Assembly: GCF_032854445.1 (NCBI RefSeq)
Contig: NC_088307.1
Location: 10,552,017 to 10,616,016 of the forward strand
DNA from: Liolophura sinensis
Lineage: Eukaryota; Mollusca; Polyplacophora; Chitonida; Chitonidae
Length of the DNA: 64,000 nt
Direction of reading: 5' to 3'
This document shows positions 33,490-45,782 of this stretch, piece by piece (position 1 is the stretch's first letter; each line of letters opens with the position of its first letter). Made by a program: the position numbers and the translations under genes. The notes under the pieces are model-generated. The model made no database searches. It had not been told where the DNA came from and worked only from the letters and a program-made list of their open reading frames with translations.

Positions 33490-33900
33490 GCGAATAGCAC
33501 AGAGAGTTAAACCAGAGCAGCGACGACAGTGTGAGAGATGGCAAATGATCACATGTAACCGGTGAATTACGGCCTCTTGTCAATTCACCTCAGTCAGGAT
33601 TTCAGCCTAACTGTTCATGTAAACGCACAAATAGTAGCAATTTAAACGCTCCCTAACTGTTCATGTAAATGCACAAATAGTAGCAATTTAAACGCTCCCT
33701 AACTGTTCATGTAAATGCACAAATAGTAGCAATTTAAAGGCTCCCTAACTGTTCATGTAAATGCACAAATAGTAGCAATTTAAACGCTCCCCTAGCACCA
33801 TGGCATAAGCAGAATTAGGTAAAAAAAATGCAGTGATGAGCAATTTATTGAACGTCACTGGTCTAGAACCACTCAAAGTGTTTTGTTGTCATCAGTGGAC
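33490..33900 (+). repeat. Dispersed repeat family F with internal 46 bp x 4 array
   Basis: Begins gagagttaaaccagagca; taactgttcatgtaaa recurs at 33608, 33654 and at two further 46-bp steps to about 33792; ends gtcactggtctagaacc. Confidence 0.8.
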
Positions 33901-34249
33901 TGAGTAGATAAAGACAGAAGCACACGAATGGGGCCCGCGTTTAACCACTCGGCCATACTTTTTCCTGTGGTGTTTGCAACCATCTTGGCAGCTTTTGGAT
34001 CAAAACGGCAAATTATGTAACCCACAAAGAAGACATCGTCTTGGAGACTATCTATTACAAGGATTTAAAAGCAGAAGAGAGAATTTATTTACGTTGTATC
34101 CTGTGATATAAAAAACCATGTAAAATTATAATGGCAAAAAAAAAGAAAAAAAAACAATAGCAAACAAATATATATATAGCATTGAAATGAATAGAAGACT
34201 TTTTAATACATATGTATATTACAAAGTCCTTGATGCATTTTAAGTCGAA

Positions 34250-34680
34250 TAAACACTGAAATGAAGTATATATCAGATGAAAGACCATTAAACAATGTAC
34301 AGGAAAATAATTCGAATTATTTTTTTTAGATTTAGAGTAAAACAGTTCTAAATCATTTATACCCAGGGGGTTTCATTGACGTCATATAAATATTTTTTGC
34401 TTGAAACTCGTTTCAAGATCCATAGTGCGAAAGCGTTCTATATGAGATCTGTATGTATATGAGTTTTGATTTTTTTGATTGGTGTTTTACGCCGTACTCA
34501 AGAATATTTCACTTATACGACGGCGGCCAGCATTATGGTGGGTGGAAACACGACCATTCGCAGGTTGCTGAAGGACCTTCCCACTTACATATAAGTTTTG
34601 AATTATGAAATCTGTCAGTCTAGGTGCTTTAAGTGACAAAGGCCTGAGTTGACGTCAATGGTCCCAGTATGTTCAGAAAT
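34250..34680 (+). repeat. Dispersed repeat family H, carrying a SINE insertion
   Basis: Shares agatgaaagaccattaaac, gacgtcat, tattttttgc..gaaac and agatctgtatg with 59805-60100. It is interrupted by the SINE at 34470. Confidence 0.55.
34470..34588 (-). repeat. SINE family A, 5'-truncated with target-site duplication
   Basis: Flanked by atatgagttttga (34457-34469) and atataagttttga (34589-34601), one mismatch. Confidence 0.82.
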
Positions 34681-34999
34681 GACCATTGTTCAATCCAAAG
34701 TTTCAAATGCACTTCACCAGGTTTAAAAACTAAAAATAAAAATAACTCAAATTATTTTAAGGACAGTGTTTAGTATTAAACGTTGTTTTGGAAATGGATC
34801 TTGCGATTATCGACATGGAACGCCCTTTACGGACTACGAATGGTATAGGAATGTCGGACTTGACGCTTATATTTAATGGCTTGTTATCTGACATAAACTT
34901 TGTGTTAGTGTTTTCTTTTCCTTTCATTTTTTCTTAACAATTTAATTAACACTTTCTTAATGTTGTAATATTCGCTAGGAATAAACCTATTCTTCGGTT

Positions 35000-36114
35000 T
35001 TACATGTAACTCTCTATGCCCACCGTAGAATTCTCGGATTTAGATGGGCTTGGCATTTCCAGATAAATGACATTTTTGACTTTTGAGCCATGCAGTGAAG
35101 CTCTGATTTGCATCAGGATGTAAACCGCTGCGGCGCCAAGTCCAAAGGAGAAGTTCAAAAACAAAGGAAAGTTTGATCCGTAATGCTTCACACCGTATCC
35201 ACCAAACCAGCTAGCGAGAAATGACCCAAACCCCATTCCACTCTGAACCACGGCCATCAATGGTCCGTTGATGTCCAGGTATTGTTCGAACCAGGCTATA
35301 CCAGAGGGGAACAGAGGTGCCGACAAGAACGCAAAAGTGCACGTATATACCCATAGGAACGCTATGCCTGTAGTAGCGTGGAACGCCAACAAACAGGAGG
35401 TTATTAGCGTTGCAGTGAGCTCAATTACACACATAACGCGTGGACGAGTCCATTTTGCTACGAGCGCAGAGAAAAGCCGTCCAGCGGCGAAACACCCCCA
35501 GTAGGCTGAATAAAGGAACGTCCCTTGGTGTTTGGTTAGATGAAGTCGGCTTCCTACGACCACCGGAAGTAGGTACGTTGGATATGACATTGTCAACCCT
35601 GACACGCATGCGTAGAAGAAAAATATAAGGACTGCCATTTGAAAGCCGAATACACTGTGCCCGTTTGAGCAGCTACCAAGAAAACGGGAAATTTTCATTT
35701 TGGAGCTTTTCTTGTCTTTATTTGGAGCTGCGGTTTCGCTTTTTTCTTGCCTCTGGCTTTTCATCCGTACATGTTGTCCTATCACAGCAATATAGAATAC
35801 GAAAAATGCAGATGCGCACAAAATTCCGAAGGCAGCCATTATTGCATAAGGAATATAGATTCTTGTGTGTGAAAGTGTTAAATTGGGTATACTGTCATTC
35901 AAGGAATTCATCGACGTAAAGTTCTCGGTTTGGTGTAGAGATCCTGTTAGACTTGCTGCTGTTGTTGTTGTGTTTTCCCGGTTTAAGTGTTTGGACAAGA
36001 ACGGGCCCGCCATAAGTGGTGCGATGAAAGAACCAAATCCCGTCCCGAAATGCATTGCGTGTAAAGGGGCTGAACTCTTTTCTTTCCAGATCTGAATCAC
36101 CATGACATTTCCAC
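35000..36114 (-). CDS. MFSD4B-like 2, terminal exon
   Basis: Acceptor ttttttccag, 371 codons including the stop. It holds the GNVMVIQIW block, sequons in the external loop (NTT, NFT, NLT) and GYGVKHYGSNFPLFLNFSF near the end, aligned with GYGLQEYGPNFPLYLNFSF of paralog 1. Confidence 0.92.
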
Positions 36115-39100
36115 CTGGAAAAATGTATATAATACAGTATGGAACATGGAACAATAAATTCTACATCAATGCAAAAAACCCATACACCTGGTCACGTGCG
36201 AAAGATGGACCTGAACGTGAATGTGTGCTCTTCAAAAGTCATTTTACGAATAACTAGAAAATTCTCCATGTTTTATGATCAAAACAAACGGAAATTCACG
36301 ATATCTACGACACCCCACCCCCAGAAGTCGATGTATTCTTTCACACATGCCTCTCCGTATAGTGAACAGCCCTTACGGTAAAGGACCTGGGGAACGTCCG
36401 TTGTTTACCCCTGGGTCATTCCGCCCCCATCCCCTCCGTTAAACCTGACATCATCTCTGGAGCACCAACCATTCAGTTAATGAATCAGTCAATCATTCAT
36501 GAAATGGAAACACTCGGGTACATATAGTTGCTGAGTTTGTTGATACAGTGATTGATTAAGGTGAAGTTTGGTATGCCATGTCCTGATAATGGAATCTGCC
36601 ATGGACCTGGTGAGTGATTTTACTTACGTAGATACCCTGATTAACAATTACCACATGTTTTACACAAAACTGATTTCATCTTTTCGGCAGTTTTTAACCG
36701 CCTCAGTGGAATATTATTAATATTGCTCAAGTTGTTGTAAACATAACAAGTGAAATTATGCAATGTACTAAACATTGCTAAGTACAACATAAAGCCAGAC
36801 GCATACACTATAACAATTGTTCTCATGACTAAGGTGGAAATCAGTGATACTGCCTATAGGACAATACCACTGAGCTATCTTCCCTTAACCAATATTCAGA
36901 TGGCTTAAGGGTGGAGAAAACATAAAAATTACATAAAGTTCAGATGAAAGAGTGCAAAAAATTAGTCGTAAACGTGGTCTTCAATATTTTTTCGATTTTT
37001 CTTTAAAGAGAAGAAGACACTTGAAAATACCGATTTTTATGGTGGGTATTTGGGACCACCAGTATTAGTCGTTGTGTAATAATGCTATAAATGATGATAG
37101 AACATTATTATTCAAAGACGATGTATACCAAGAAGTGGTCCCAAGTATTCACCATACAAAAATATTTTCAAATACTCTTTCCTCCTGAAAGAAAAAATTC
37201 GAAAAAAAAATTATCAAAGGCCATATTTATAAATAAGTTTTCGCGCTTTTTCATCTAATTTTGGCACCCTTTTTATGTTTTCTTCTCAAAATCCTCTTTA
37301 GTGTGTGCCCGTTCTCGTCTGGTTTCCGCATTACCAATGGTTAAATTTATTTCCTACGCGAATATCAGTCTACATCATAAATCTTCATAGACTAAATAAA
37401 AGTCGAACAGGGCTGATAACTTACAGCATGTGACAATACCACGTGACACGCCTTGGATCATCATCAGAGCTGCCATTAGACCCAGCATAGGGCACCAGGG
37501 AAGGGCAGCCGAGCTTAGAGAGAGCGTCAGCAGACAGACGCAAATAACGATATCAAGTCCACGTGGGTAGCGAGTGCACACGATCCCGGCCGCAACCGAG
37601 CCGATCGGCACCGCTAGATTTAGACCAATCAGAACTTGGCCTATAGCCTCGAAGTCACAATCGGCAATTTCCGTCAGATCTATGATGGTGGCCCCGATGA
37701 TGGCAGTAAAAATTCCCTTTAATGGAAAGAAAAAAATGAATTGGATAAATTTTGACGAAATATTTGAAAATATATAAACGATACAGGGTTGGAATCAGGT
37801 AGTAAAACATTCTATGCAATAACTCTAATTACAAGCAGGCTGCATCAATGAGATGTAATTCAGTAGGTCCGGTGGTTGACGTAATACAAAAGTATTGTAT
37901 CTCCGAAAAACAAAACCTTCATGCAGTGTAATGTTTTTTTCAGAGGTACACTAAACCAGCGATATTGGCCAGTTTTAGACATTTTTTTAAAATCAATTAA
38001 ATGAAATCAAATCTTTCATGGCAGACCATATTATGTAAAAGACTACAACATAAAACCAGAACAGGGACAACAGTGTGATAATTGGCCTCTGTCAATGTAC
38101 CTTGGTTATGGTTTTATTCTAACTGTTAATGCCTACATATACATGTATATATTACATGAACTGTAATGTTATCAAACCTGTGATATATTATCTATCTTAA
38201 ATAGTTATTTTGAGTATCAGATCCTTGCTGGGATATAAATCGTTGAATAAACAAATAAATAAATAAATATAGCATCGGTTGATGAAGCTCATGCAGTTCA
38301 TACAATATCAGTTCATAACGAAAGTAACATACTCACAAAAATAATAGAAAGTCTGCATGGGTCCTGCCTCTACGTATTATGTTATTAATTTGCGGAACAC
38401 CTATTGAAATCGTTCGTATTATTATTAGACCGTTTCACCAGTTGACTTGATATTTTGCGGTAAAATTCCCCTATGCCTAAAATTGTGCGAACACCTATTT
38501 AGGTTTTTTTGGTCACGTAGTTTGGCGGCCATACTGGATTTTATATGAAGTCGTTTCTTAAGAACCAGTGATCTTGATATGCATGTTGACCGTTGGTACA
38601 TGTAGTTACAATAAGTCTGAGAAAATCGTTGACTTCTAGTAAAAATTGTGGAAGATCGCCATTCGTCGAAGTTGTGACGTCACAACTAGTTTTGAAATTT
38701 GAACTTCTTTTCTACGTATCCCGGTGTATTTTGGGCCTCTGATCCCGGGTGTGTTTCTGTTTTTCATCTATCATTGTAACTTTATGAACTTAAAATTTAG
38801 TTATGCAATTTTAAGTCAATAGCCTGTAACTTGAAAACTATGAAAGGTAGAAATCTAAAACTTTCACCAGATAGTGGCCTCAAACATGTTCATTCCGTAA
38901 GTTGGAGACAGATTTGAGCTAAGATCAGTAGAAGCGTTTTAAGGACATCATCGGTTTTTTGGGGGGGCGGGGGGGGGGATTAAATATTACTCCCCATTGT
39001 CTTAAAATTTAGTTAGACGTCATCTGGACAGATATATAAGCTGTTTACTGGTTAGTTCCTGCTGCACTGTCAATGGCTTCCAAAGGCCGTTGTGCGCTTA

Positions 39101-40358
39101 GATATAGCTATTCTGTCTACCATTTGAGAATGTACATTGATAATTACAGGAGCAAACGACGTGGACCCCGGCCAAAACTGCTTTGCAGTTCTAGTTGTAA
39201 ATTAATATTGTAGTATGACACGTTCAACATAATATCCTGTTAGTCTAATACAATCTTTGTGTCGGATTAATAGAATTTTGTGCTGTATTCGAATAACCTG
39301 CTGCAGTAGCAGAACACATTCTACCATCACCCAGACAACAGACTTTCTATTAAAATTAACAGATTAACTTTTTGAGAGTGGTAATTACTATTCTACACAT
39401 CAGGTTGCAGTAACCTAGTTGGTAGCCGTATGTTTCATAAACGGCAGATACGGGGTTCAATCCCAATTCTAGTCATACATGTGACTTTAACAACGGTATT
39501 CTCGGCATAACTTCACCAATCAGGGCAACTAGGCATACTGGTTACAGCGTTTAGCATCATCCATATAAAGCGGTCAACATATTTTCGGTCATTAAAATAG
39601 TTATTTTTGTCAATGAATGCTGCTAACATCTTCACATTTTTAATACATCTAGGCCAGAGCAAATGTACTCCATAATAAGCCAGGTTACGGTCTTAGATCT
39701 CTTTAACATTGACAAGAAAGGGAAAATGTAAAAACAAAATGCAACAAAAGGTATAAGTTTTCTAGGTAGAATTGTAAAACAAAGCGGGTCACAAAGTTCT
39801 TTAACATTAATCTCTTTAAAGAAGATGTTATTGCAGAAAAAAAATAAAAAATATATATGTGGAAAATGTTGGATCACGGCATTAAACACCAAATAAATAA
39901 ATAATAAATACATAAATATTTTGTTTATTTTTTTGATTATTGCTTAACGCCACACTCAAGAATGTCGTGCTAAAATGATGACAGTAATAATACATACAAA
40001 ATAAATTTAATAATAACAATAACATATCTATGACATATCAGGCGGGTTTTATTGTAAATTATACTTCATGAATCTGGTATATATGACATCGATATAGTGT
40101 AACAAGAACTTTTCACTTTCACAAGATTTTGACACGGCGTTAGTCAAGTGAAGTACATAAACCAAGAGAAGGTGTGTTGTGGTGATTTGGGCTGAGTATG
40201 TGGCACGTATCAAGTGCAATAGCCATACGTTCTGTTCCCTTATTGTGTGACCCGTTACCAATGTAGAATGAGATGAAAAAAAAATAACTCACCACAAAAA
40301 TCCATGTCGTCACAAGGAGCCCTGATTTCAACAGCCGGATATTTTTCACTCTTGTCAT
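35000..40358 (-). CDS. MFS transporter, MFSD4B / sodium-dependent glucose transporter 1-like (paralog 2)
   Basis: Three coding exons: 40358-40293, 37716-37425 and 36114-35000 (66+292+1115 nt, 490 aa, stop TAA). Start ATG at 40358 opens MTRVKNIRLLKSGLLVTTW, with membrane segment 1 cut by a phase-0 intron exactly as in paralog 1. Exon 2 encodes GIFTAIIGATIIDLTEIAD and the motif-A loop GIVCTRYPRGLD. Exon 3 encodes GNVMVIQIWKEKSSAPLHAM and HFGTGFGSFIAPLMAGPFL, then a sequon-rich loop, a Lys/Ser-rich cytosolic loop and the C-terminal membrane segments. Substrate (glucose or similar, possibly Na+-coupled) is inferred from family. Conserved order, strand and splice phases show a local duplication. 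Confidence 0.9.
36908..37292. repeat. Long fold-back (inverted-repeat) element
   Basis: Left arm has gagaaaacataaaaa, gatgaaagagtgcaaaa, tttttcgatttttcttt, tatttgggaccac; the right arm carries their diverged complements in reverse order (gtggtcccaagtatt, gaaaaaattcgaaaa, gcgctttttcatc, tatgttttcttctc). It lies in intron 2 of MFSD4B-like 2. Confidence 0.7.
37425..37716 (-). CDS. MFSD4B-like 2, coding exon 2 (292 nt)
   Basis: Acceptor ccattaaag, donor tgct/gtaagt. It encodes segments 2-4 with PIGSVAAGIVCTRYPRG and ALPWCPMLGLMAALMMIQG. Exact length match with paralog 1. Confidence 0.92.
38035..38140 (+). repeat. Dispersed repeat family F fragment
   Basis: cataaaaccagaacagg, acagtgtgata and gttttattctaactgtt. 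Confidence 0.45.
38140..40290. other. Intron 1 of MFSD4B-like 2, no exon seen
   Basis: Contains a G-run at 38958-38979 and, at about 39220-39375, half of a family G inverted-repeat element (aacagactttctattaaaatt). A tRNA-like SINE remnant is at about 39405-39475. Confidence 0.4.
40293..40358 (-). CDS. MFSD4B-like 2, coding exon 1
   Basis: 22 codons from ATG to TTTGTG / gtgagt, phase 0. It lacks the hydrophilic N-terminal extension of paralog 1. The hydrophobic GLLVTTWIFV supports it as the start of membrane segment 1. Confidence 0.75.
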
Positions 40359-41089
40359 GTCGTATGGAGACTTCTATATTAGTATCAACTGTACGTCGCT
40401 ATATCGGTATCAGACGAAGAAGATAACAAAATACTTAGTCACACGGTTTGAAAGAGTGATATCCCCAGACTCTTTGGTCAGATCTAGGGATAACAGTTGC
40501 TGGTTAGCTTTTTTGCACTAATACATCTCTACGCTGCTTTATAATATAGCAATGATAAGCCACATGATCATTGACATATATGTCTTTGATGTCAGAAATG
40601 ATTGAAAGTTTATCCTTAAAGTAAATGATGTAGATAAGCATGAAGAGTTAATATATATATACCACCAGGCCACACTCTACGATCTAGTCCAATCGTTCGC
40701 TCACCGGTTCAGTCTGAACTCTTTCTTGCACAGTCGTCAAAGAAAGTGTTTGTGTAACACAAGTGACTATATACGGGGCTTTTTGCACAAGGAGCATCAC
40801 TGTGGGTAAGAGGTGAGTTGTTTTAATCAAAACCTAAACAAATAAGCAGTTATATTTAAGTTTGTCGAGACCACGTTAAACGATGTCACTTGATAAGCAA
40901 GATAGTCTCGCGACACTCGGTTGGATTTGAGTGACGTAGAATCTGCGCTGCCATTGTGATAGCTGAACCGCTAAGCGTGTTTTATTTCTTCTAACAATGG
41001 ACCGTCATTAAATTTGTGGTTTACATCTATACATTAATCACTGACACACAATAAGAATGTTTTGCAATCAGTTACACTAAAAGAATTAA

Positions 41090-41185
41090 CCCGTTAAATT
41101 TAACAGAAAGTCTGTTCTTGAAAGTATTCTGTTATTGTAGCAGATTGTTGTACGTAGATATTACAAATTTCTATTGACTGGATTT
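41090..41185 (+). repeat. Family G element, left-arm fragment
   Basis: gttaaatttaacagaaagtc and attctgttattgtagcag. Confidence 0.5.
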
Positions 41186-41889
41186 CAGCGTGGAACTTGT
41201 GTGCATATCGTGGAGAACTCTAAATTTAAATTAATGCAATTCTGTTTTTGATATTAAATTTAGTATATATTTTAATATATTTAATTTAATATTTATTTAC
41301 TACCATTATCCTAGTTGATCTCTGATTGTGTTTAGCTTAAAGTTTTAAATTCGAATAAGTACACTTCTCTTCTGGTTTTGTGTTGTTAAACGACTACAGA
41401 TGTCTAATAAACACTGACCGTGTACTGCAAAATCAGGATTTTACACCGTCAGCACTTCATATTCTTGATAAGAACAAGAGTTCGAAACTACCACAAGGAA
41501 GAAATCTGAGGAGGTTTTCTTGTTTTGTTTTTTTAGCATGTATATATATTCTTCTTATCAGAAAATTCAGCATTTTTACCTATTATAATGATTGATTCTT
41601 CGTAATTTTAGTCAAAGCTGGGTCACTCAGTTTTAGCTTAGTTTTGTCGGCCCCTCACCAAGGAATTCGAATCCAAGTGTCTCTGATTCGACTTTGGAAA
41701 TAAGCCAAGGGGGATGAGGCTGGGTTTATGGCTTAGGCGGATCATTCCAGTCTTCTTCGACTCAAAAACTTGACCACACTCACCTCTGTGGAAAAAGTAC
41801 TGAAAAATATGGGGAAACTTCCGATGTCTTCCGATGTTCTTTGTGTCAAAGCTACATAGTCTGTCGGGGCTTCCTTGTCCGAGGGGATT

Positions 41890-42255
41890 AGCACAATGCT
41901 CGGTTTCGTCTCACCATGATGTTGGCCGCTGTCGTATAAGTAAAATTTTCTTGAGTGCGGCGTAAAACACCAGTCAAATAAATAAATAAATAAACATAGC
42001 CTTTTCCGTCAATCTGCCATTGTGATGTCGATTTGTGGGCATTTGTATCATATGTGTATTATCAGAGAGCAGTGGTCACTTCAGGCTGGCGAGTGGCGAT
42101 GGCGAAAGAAAATTAGGCACACCAGCGTGAAATTAATTTATTTATTTAATTAATGGTTTCCTCAAACCATAATGCTGGCCGCCGTCGTATAAGTGAAATA
42201 TTCTTGTGTACGGCATAAAACACCAATCAAATAAATAAATAGATAAATAAATAAT
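41890..42255 (+). repeat. Two SINE family A 3' fragments in tandem
   Basis: 41890-41995 and 42145-42255, both ending caaataaataaat. Confidence 0.75.
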
Positions 42256-42296
42256 CGATGTTTCATTTGTACGACGATGGACAACATTATTGTGGG

Positions 42297-42655
42297 TGGA
42301 GTGAGTGAATGTGACGTACTTAACATCGTACTTAACAGTTTTTCAATCCTATGACGACGAAAGGGTCCTTTGAATGCATGTGCATGTAATGTGCCTCTTT
42401 GTTGCAGGACAAATTTCCATCTAGTGCTGATTTAGTGAGACGACTTAACGAAGGCAAGTAAGCAGCTCCACCCAAGCCATTATACACTCATATGGGTCAA
42501 CCAGTCGTTGCCCTACACCCTTCCTGATGAACCCCAAACGCAAAATCTACAACTTTCTGTTTTAAGACCTTAGGTGTGACCCGATCAACGATTGATCCTG
42601 GATCTACCGCTCCCGAAGCGGACGCTCTACTAACTTAGGCACCGGGGCCGGTCAA
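42297..42655 (-). repeat. SINE family B, full-length
   Basis: Minus orientation from gagtgagtgaatg to the head complement ggcaccggggccgg. Confidence 0.8.
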
Positions 42656-42770
42656 GGGGAAGCCAGCATGAGCTGCTTGAACCCATAGCAAAGGTACTGG
42701 TGAGAGGCACTTGTCATTGTGTTGCGCTAGTACACTTACCACTCGGCCATGAGACCACAAACAGAGGTTA
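42653..42770 (-). repeat. SINE family A, head half
   Basis: gaagccagcatgagctg to accactcggccatgag, joined directly to the family B copy. Confidence 0.65.
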
Positions 42771-43065
42771 CAGTTTGCTGTACTATTCCGTGTATTGTGG
42801 CCTGTGCGGTTGCCTGATATCTGCCCTGGGTACATATCAATTGTCTGACGCCAATTATCCGATATGAAATCTTTCAATTAGCGGTAACGTGTGTATATTT
42901 TATGCCAAATATATGAGCGACTGTAGGGTAAGTGTGTGTACAAAAATACAACGCTCTTTTGTCTCCATTTCAAATACCAGTCAAGTTCATAGATTTACCT
43001 GACGTTGCACCTGTCCTGATTACAACGTTGATCTTATTCACCCAGGACCCACCCTTGTACGATCA

Positions 43066-43067
<2 letters not shown>

Positions 43068-43136
<69 letters not shown>
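43068..43136. repeat. (TA)n microsatellite
   Basis: About 33 uninterrupted TA units. Confidence 0.97.
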
Positions 43137-43137
<1 letters not shown>

Positions 43138-43173
43138 TAAAAATAGCTGTTCCTTGGTTATTACAGTCGATGT

Positions 43174-43452
43174 AGTAAGGGGTTTCAGTTGGTTAGCTCG
43201 CTAGCGCAGCGTAATGACCCAGGAGTCTGTTATCAATGCGGTTGATGTGAGTTCAGCTCATGCTGGCTTCCTCTCCGGCCCTAAGTGGGAAGGTCTGCGA
43301 GCAACCTGCGGATGATCGTGGATTTCCCCCGGGCTCTGCCCCGCCGGTTTCCACCCACCATAAAGCTGACCGCCCTCGTACAAGTGAAATATTCTTGAAT
43401 ACGGCGTAAAGCACCAATGAAATAAATAAATAAATAAATAAATAAATAAATA
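43174..43452 (+). repeat. SINE family A, full-length
   Basis: Head cagttggttagctcgctagcg to a long aaataaataaat tail. Confidence 0.85.
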
Positions 43453-43831
43453 TTATTTTAGGCTATCATGTTGAGAAATGAGAACTGAGAAATGTCGATA
43501 TTTTGGAGTTTTGTGCGGCTAATATTTTCCTAGCCCTTATACTGAAAAAGTACATTTGCCAGTGTTTGATGACTGTGCTCTTATTCGGACGATTGTTATA
43601 TTCTTGACTGTCCCCCTCCCCCCCACCACCCCCCGAAAAAAATAGGGTTTGATTTTGTGATTTGTTATTCATAACACGTAAACATATAACGCACTTAGCA
43701 CTTGGCTCGATATTCGAATATCCTAAACATAGTTAACACTGTCTTGGAAATTCGAATAACGAATAACTTAGTCGGACTGGATAACGAAGATGTAGTTAGC
43801 TCTGGGATCGATATCTGAGCCCCTTTCTGAT

Positions 43832-43912
43832 TTTATTGATCACTGTTTTACGTTGTATTCAAAAATATTTAACTTGTATAGGACGGATGGCAGCAATATG
43901 GTCGGAGGATAT
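43832..43912 (-). repeat. SINE family A fragment
   Basis: ctgttttacgttgtattc to gcagcaatatggtcgg. Confidence 0.55.
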
Positions 43913-44474
43913 GAATTTGCAATATTTGACACCCAAACCCATCTGAGAACATAATTCATAACTTTAATCTAATTACGTTGAATTACCTTTCTTAACAACA
44001 GAAAACAATCTTAAAACTGGCAGACTGACCCTATTTTGACCTTACGCCAAGGGACGTCACTCTGTTCTAATCTCGTATCTCATATTTGCATATGTTCACG
44101 GCCTGATTGAAAGCCAGGTGCCGATGGATATGTATGCTAAAGATTTCACAGATATTAACAGACCACTCTTCTTGTGGACGTCAAGATTCAATGCCTTTTA
44201 TTGGAAGAAAACGCTCATTAAAGCTGTTGCCTTTGAAACTTTTAAAAATTCACTGAAACTACACCGGAGTTAGACAGATTGAAGTCAAAATTTAAGGTTT
44301 GGACCGCGATCTTCAGAACACCTTCTTCCCTCCTCCACAGATTCAACTCCCTAAAAACAAAGAATATGTAAAAGTTGGGTGTTCTCATCATGCTGTTATT
44401 TATTTTCTTAGAAGAAATGTTATTTACATTGGCTGTTCACCAGGCAAAAACAGAAAGTAAATAAGAGTTCATAC

Positions 44475-44575
44475 ACTGCAAAAAAAACAAAACAAAACAA
44501 AACAAAAAAAAAACAAAAAAAAAAACAAAACAAAAAACAAACAAACAAACAAACAAAAAACAAAAAAAAAACAAG
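44475..44575. repeat. A/C-rich simple sequence
   Basis: aaaacaaaac-type run. Confidence 0.9.
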
Positions 44576-44812
44576 GTGTTAAACTTAACAGAAAGCCTGT
44601 TATCTGAGTGATGCTAGAATGATGTTACTGCAGCAGATTATTCTGTTAAACATAGCACACATATTCTATAAAGTCAACACAACTATTCTATTGAACAGGA
44701 TATTGTGTTGAATTTGGCACAAAATTATAATAACACACTGCATTCTAGCAACACTAAGGCAAGACACTTTCTGTTAAAATTGATAAAATATTTTTTGAAT
44801 GTAACACATTTG
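44572..44812. repeat. Inverted-repeat (MITE-like) element, family G, most complete copy
   Basis: Left arm gttaaacttaacagaaag and gatgctagaatg; right arm cattctagcaac and actttctgttaaaattg, complementary to the left. The centre has no coding sequence. Confidence 0.65.
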
Positions 44813-45160
44813 AAAAATAACCTTACATACAAGGAAAATTTAGCAGTGTCATTTGGTATGAGTTAGAACGGAACAGTAATAACAGCATTTTCTATTTAAT
44901 AAGATGGACGTTCAACATGCCAATGTGCAGAGTTTGTCGTGTTACGCCTCACGGATTAAAGACAATTTTGATGGTCAATGAGAGCAATTCTACAAAGAAC
45001 TGAATATCGGCAATAAGTTGAAAGAAAGAAACAGACTATAGCAATTTTGTCTAGCCAGTTTGACAATCAAAAGACGACAACGGAAGTTTTGTGAAGCAAA
45101 TTTCAGATAATCACTTGTTACCAGTTACGGCTTGACTCGACCAAGGGAGATAATTTACAC

Positions 45161-45336
45161 TTACAACGCAGTCTGGAGCACCGAATTTGGGGAGTTTGGC
45201 TGTATACTGTGTAGAGATAAGACAAGATCGTCATTGAAGTAGACAAGATCTTCCAAAGTCCAGGTATTGCGAAACTCGCTGTTTTCAACAAGAAAGAGTC
45301 TTTCGAAGAAGACCACAGTAGTTCCTATGGACAAAT
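45161..45336 (-). CDS. Unrecognised gene, terminal exon
   Basis: Acceptor ctttccaacag, stop TAA at 45163-45161. It encodes DLSIGTTVVFFERLF and WTLEDLVYFNDDLVLSLHS. A clean splice site, phase match with the preceding exon and balanced codons support coding. Confidence 0.6.
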
Positions 45337-45751
45337 CTGTTGGAAAGTCAAAAGGATGAACATTAGAAATACATGTCTCCCTCATCAAAACAAACATGCT
45401 TACAACACATCCAGTATAGCACGGTCAGAGATATGTCATCTAGTTGCCATTCCAAATTGTCGCTGCACACATCTACGTGTCCATAGCCCTAATTACAAAA
45501 ACATTTGAAGTAAACTTGGTGACCGCTGAACAAAGACGTTGTAGACTAGAACGTTTTTTGCCTTGTTTTATTTCAAAAGTCAAAATACATTGATAAACTT
45601 ACCACAGTGTACGCTGAGCTGTACATTTCTTTAGGCAGTTAAATATGTCTATAGTTTAGCACATTTATACAGTAAAAAATCACCGCAATTCAGATTTAAT
45701 TCAGATGTCAATTTATACAGATTATACACAATCTGGCTTTACTTTATTTAA

Positions 45752-45782
<31 letters not shown>

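Noticed and set aside
42932..43204. Open frame with a long Ile-Tyr run
   Set aside because: Created by the (TA)n microsatellite.
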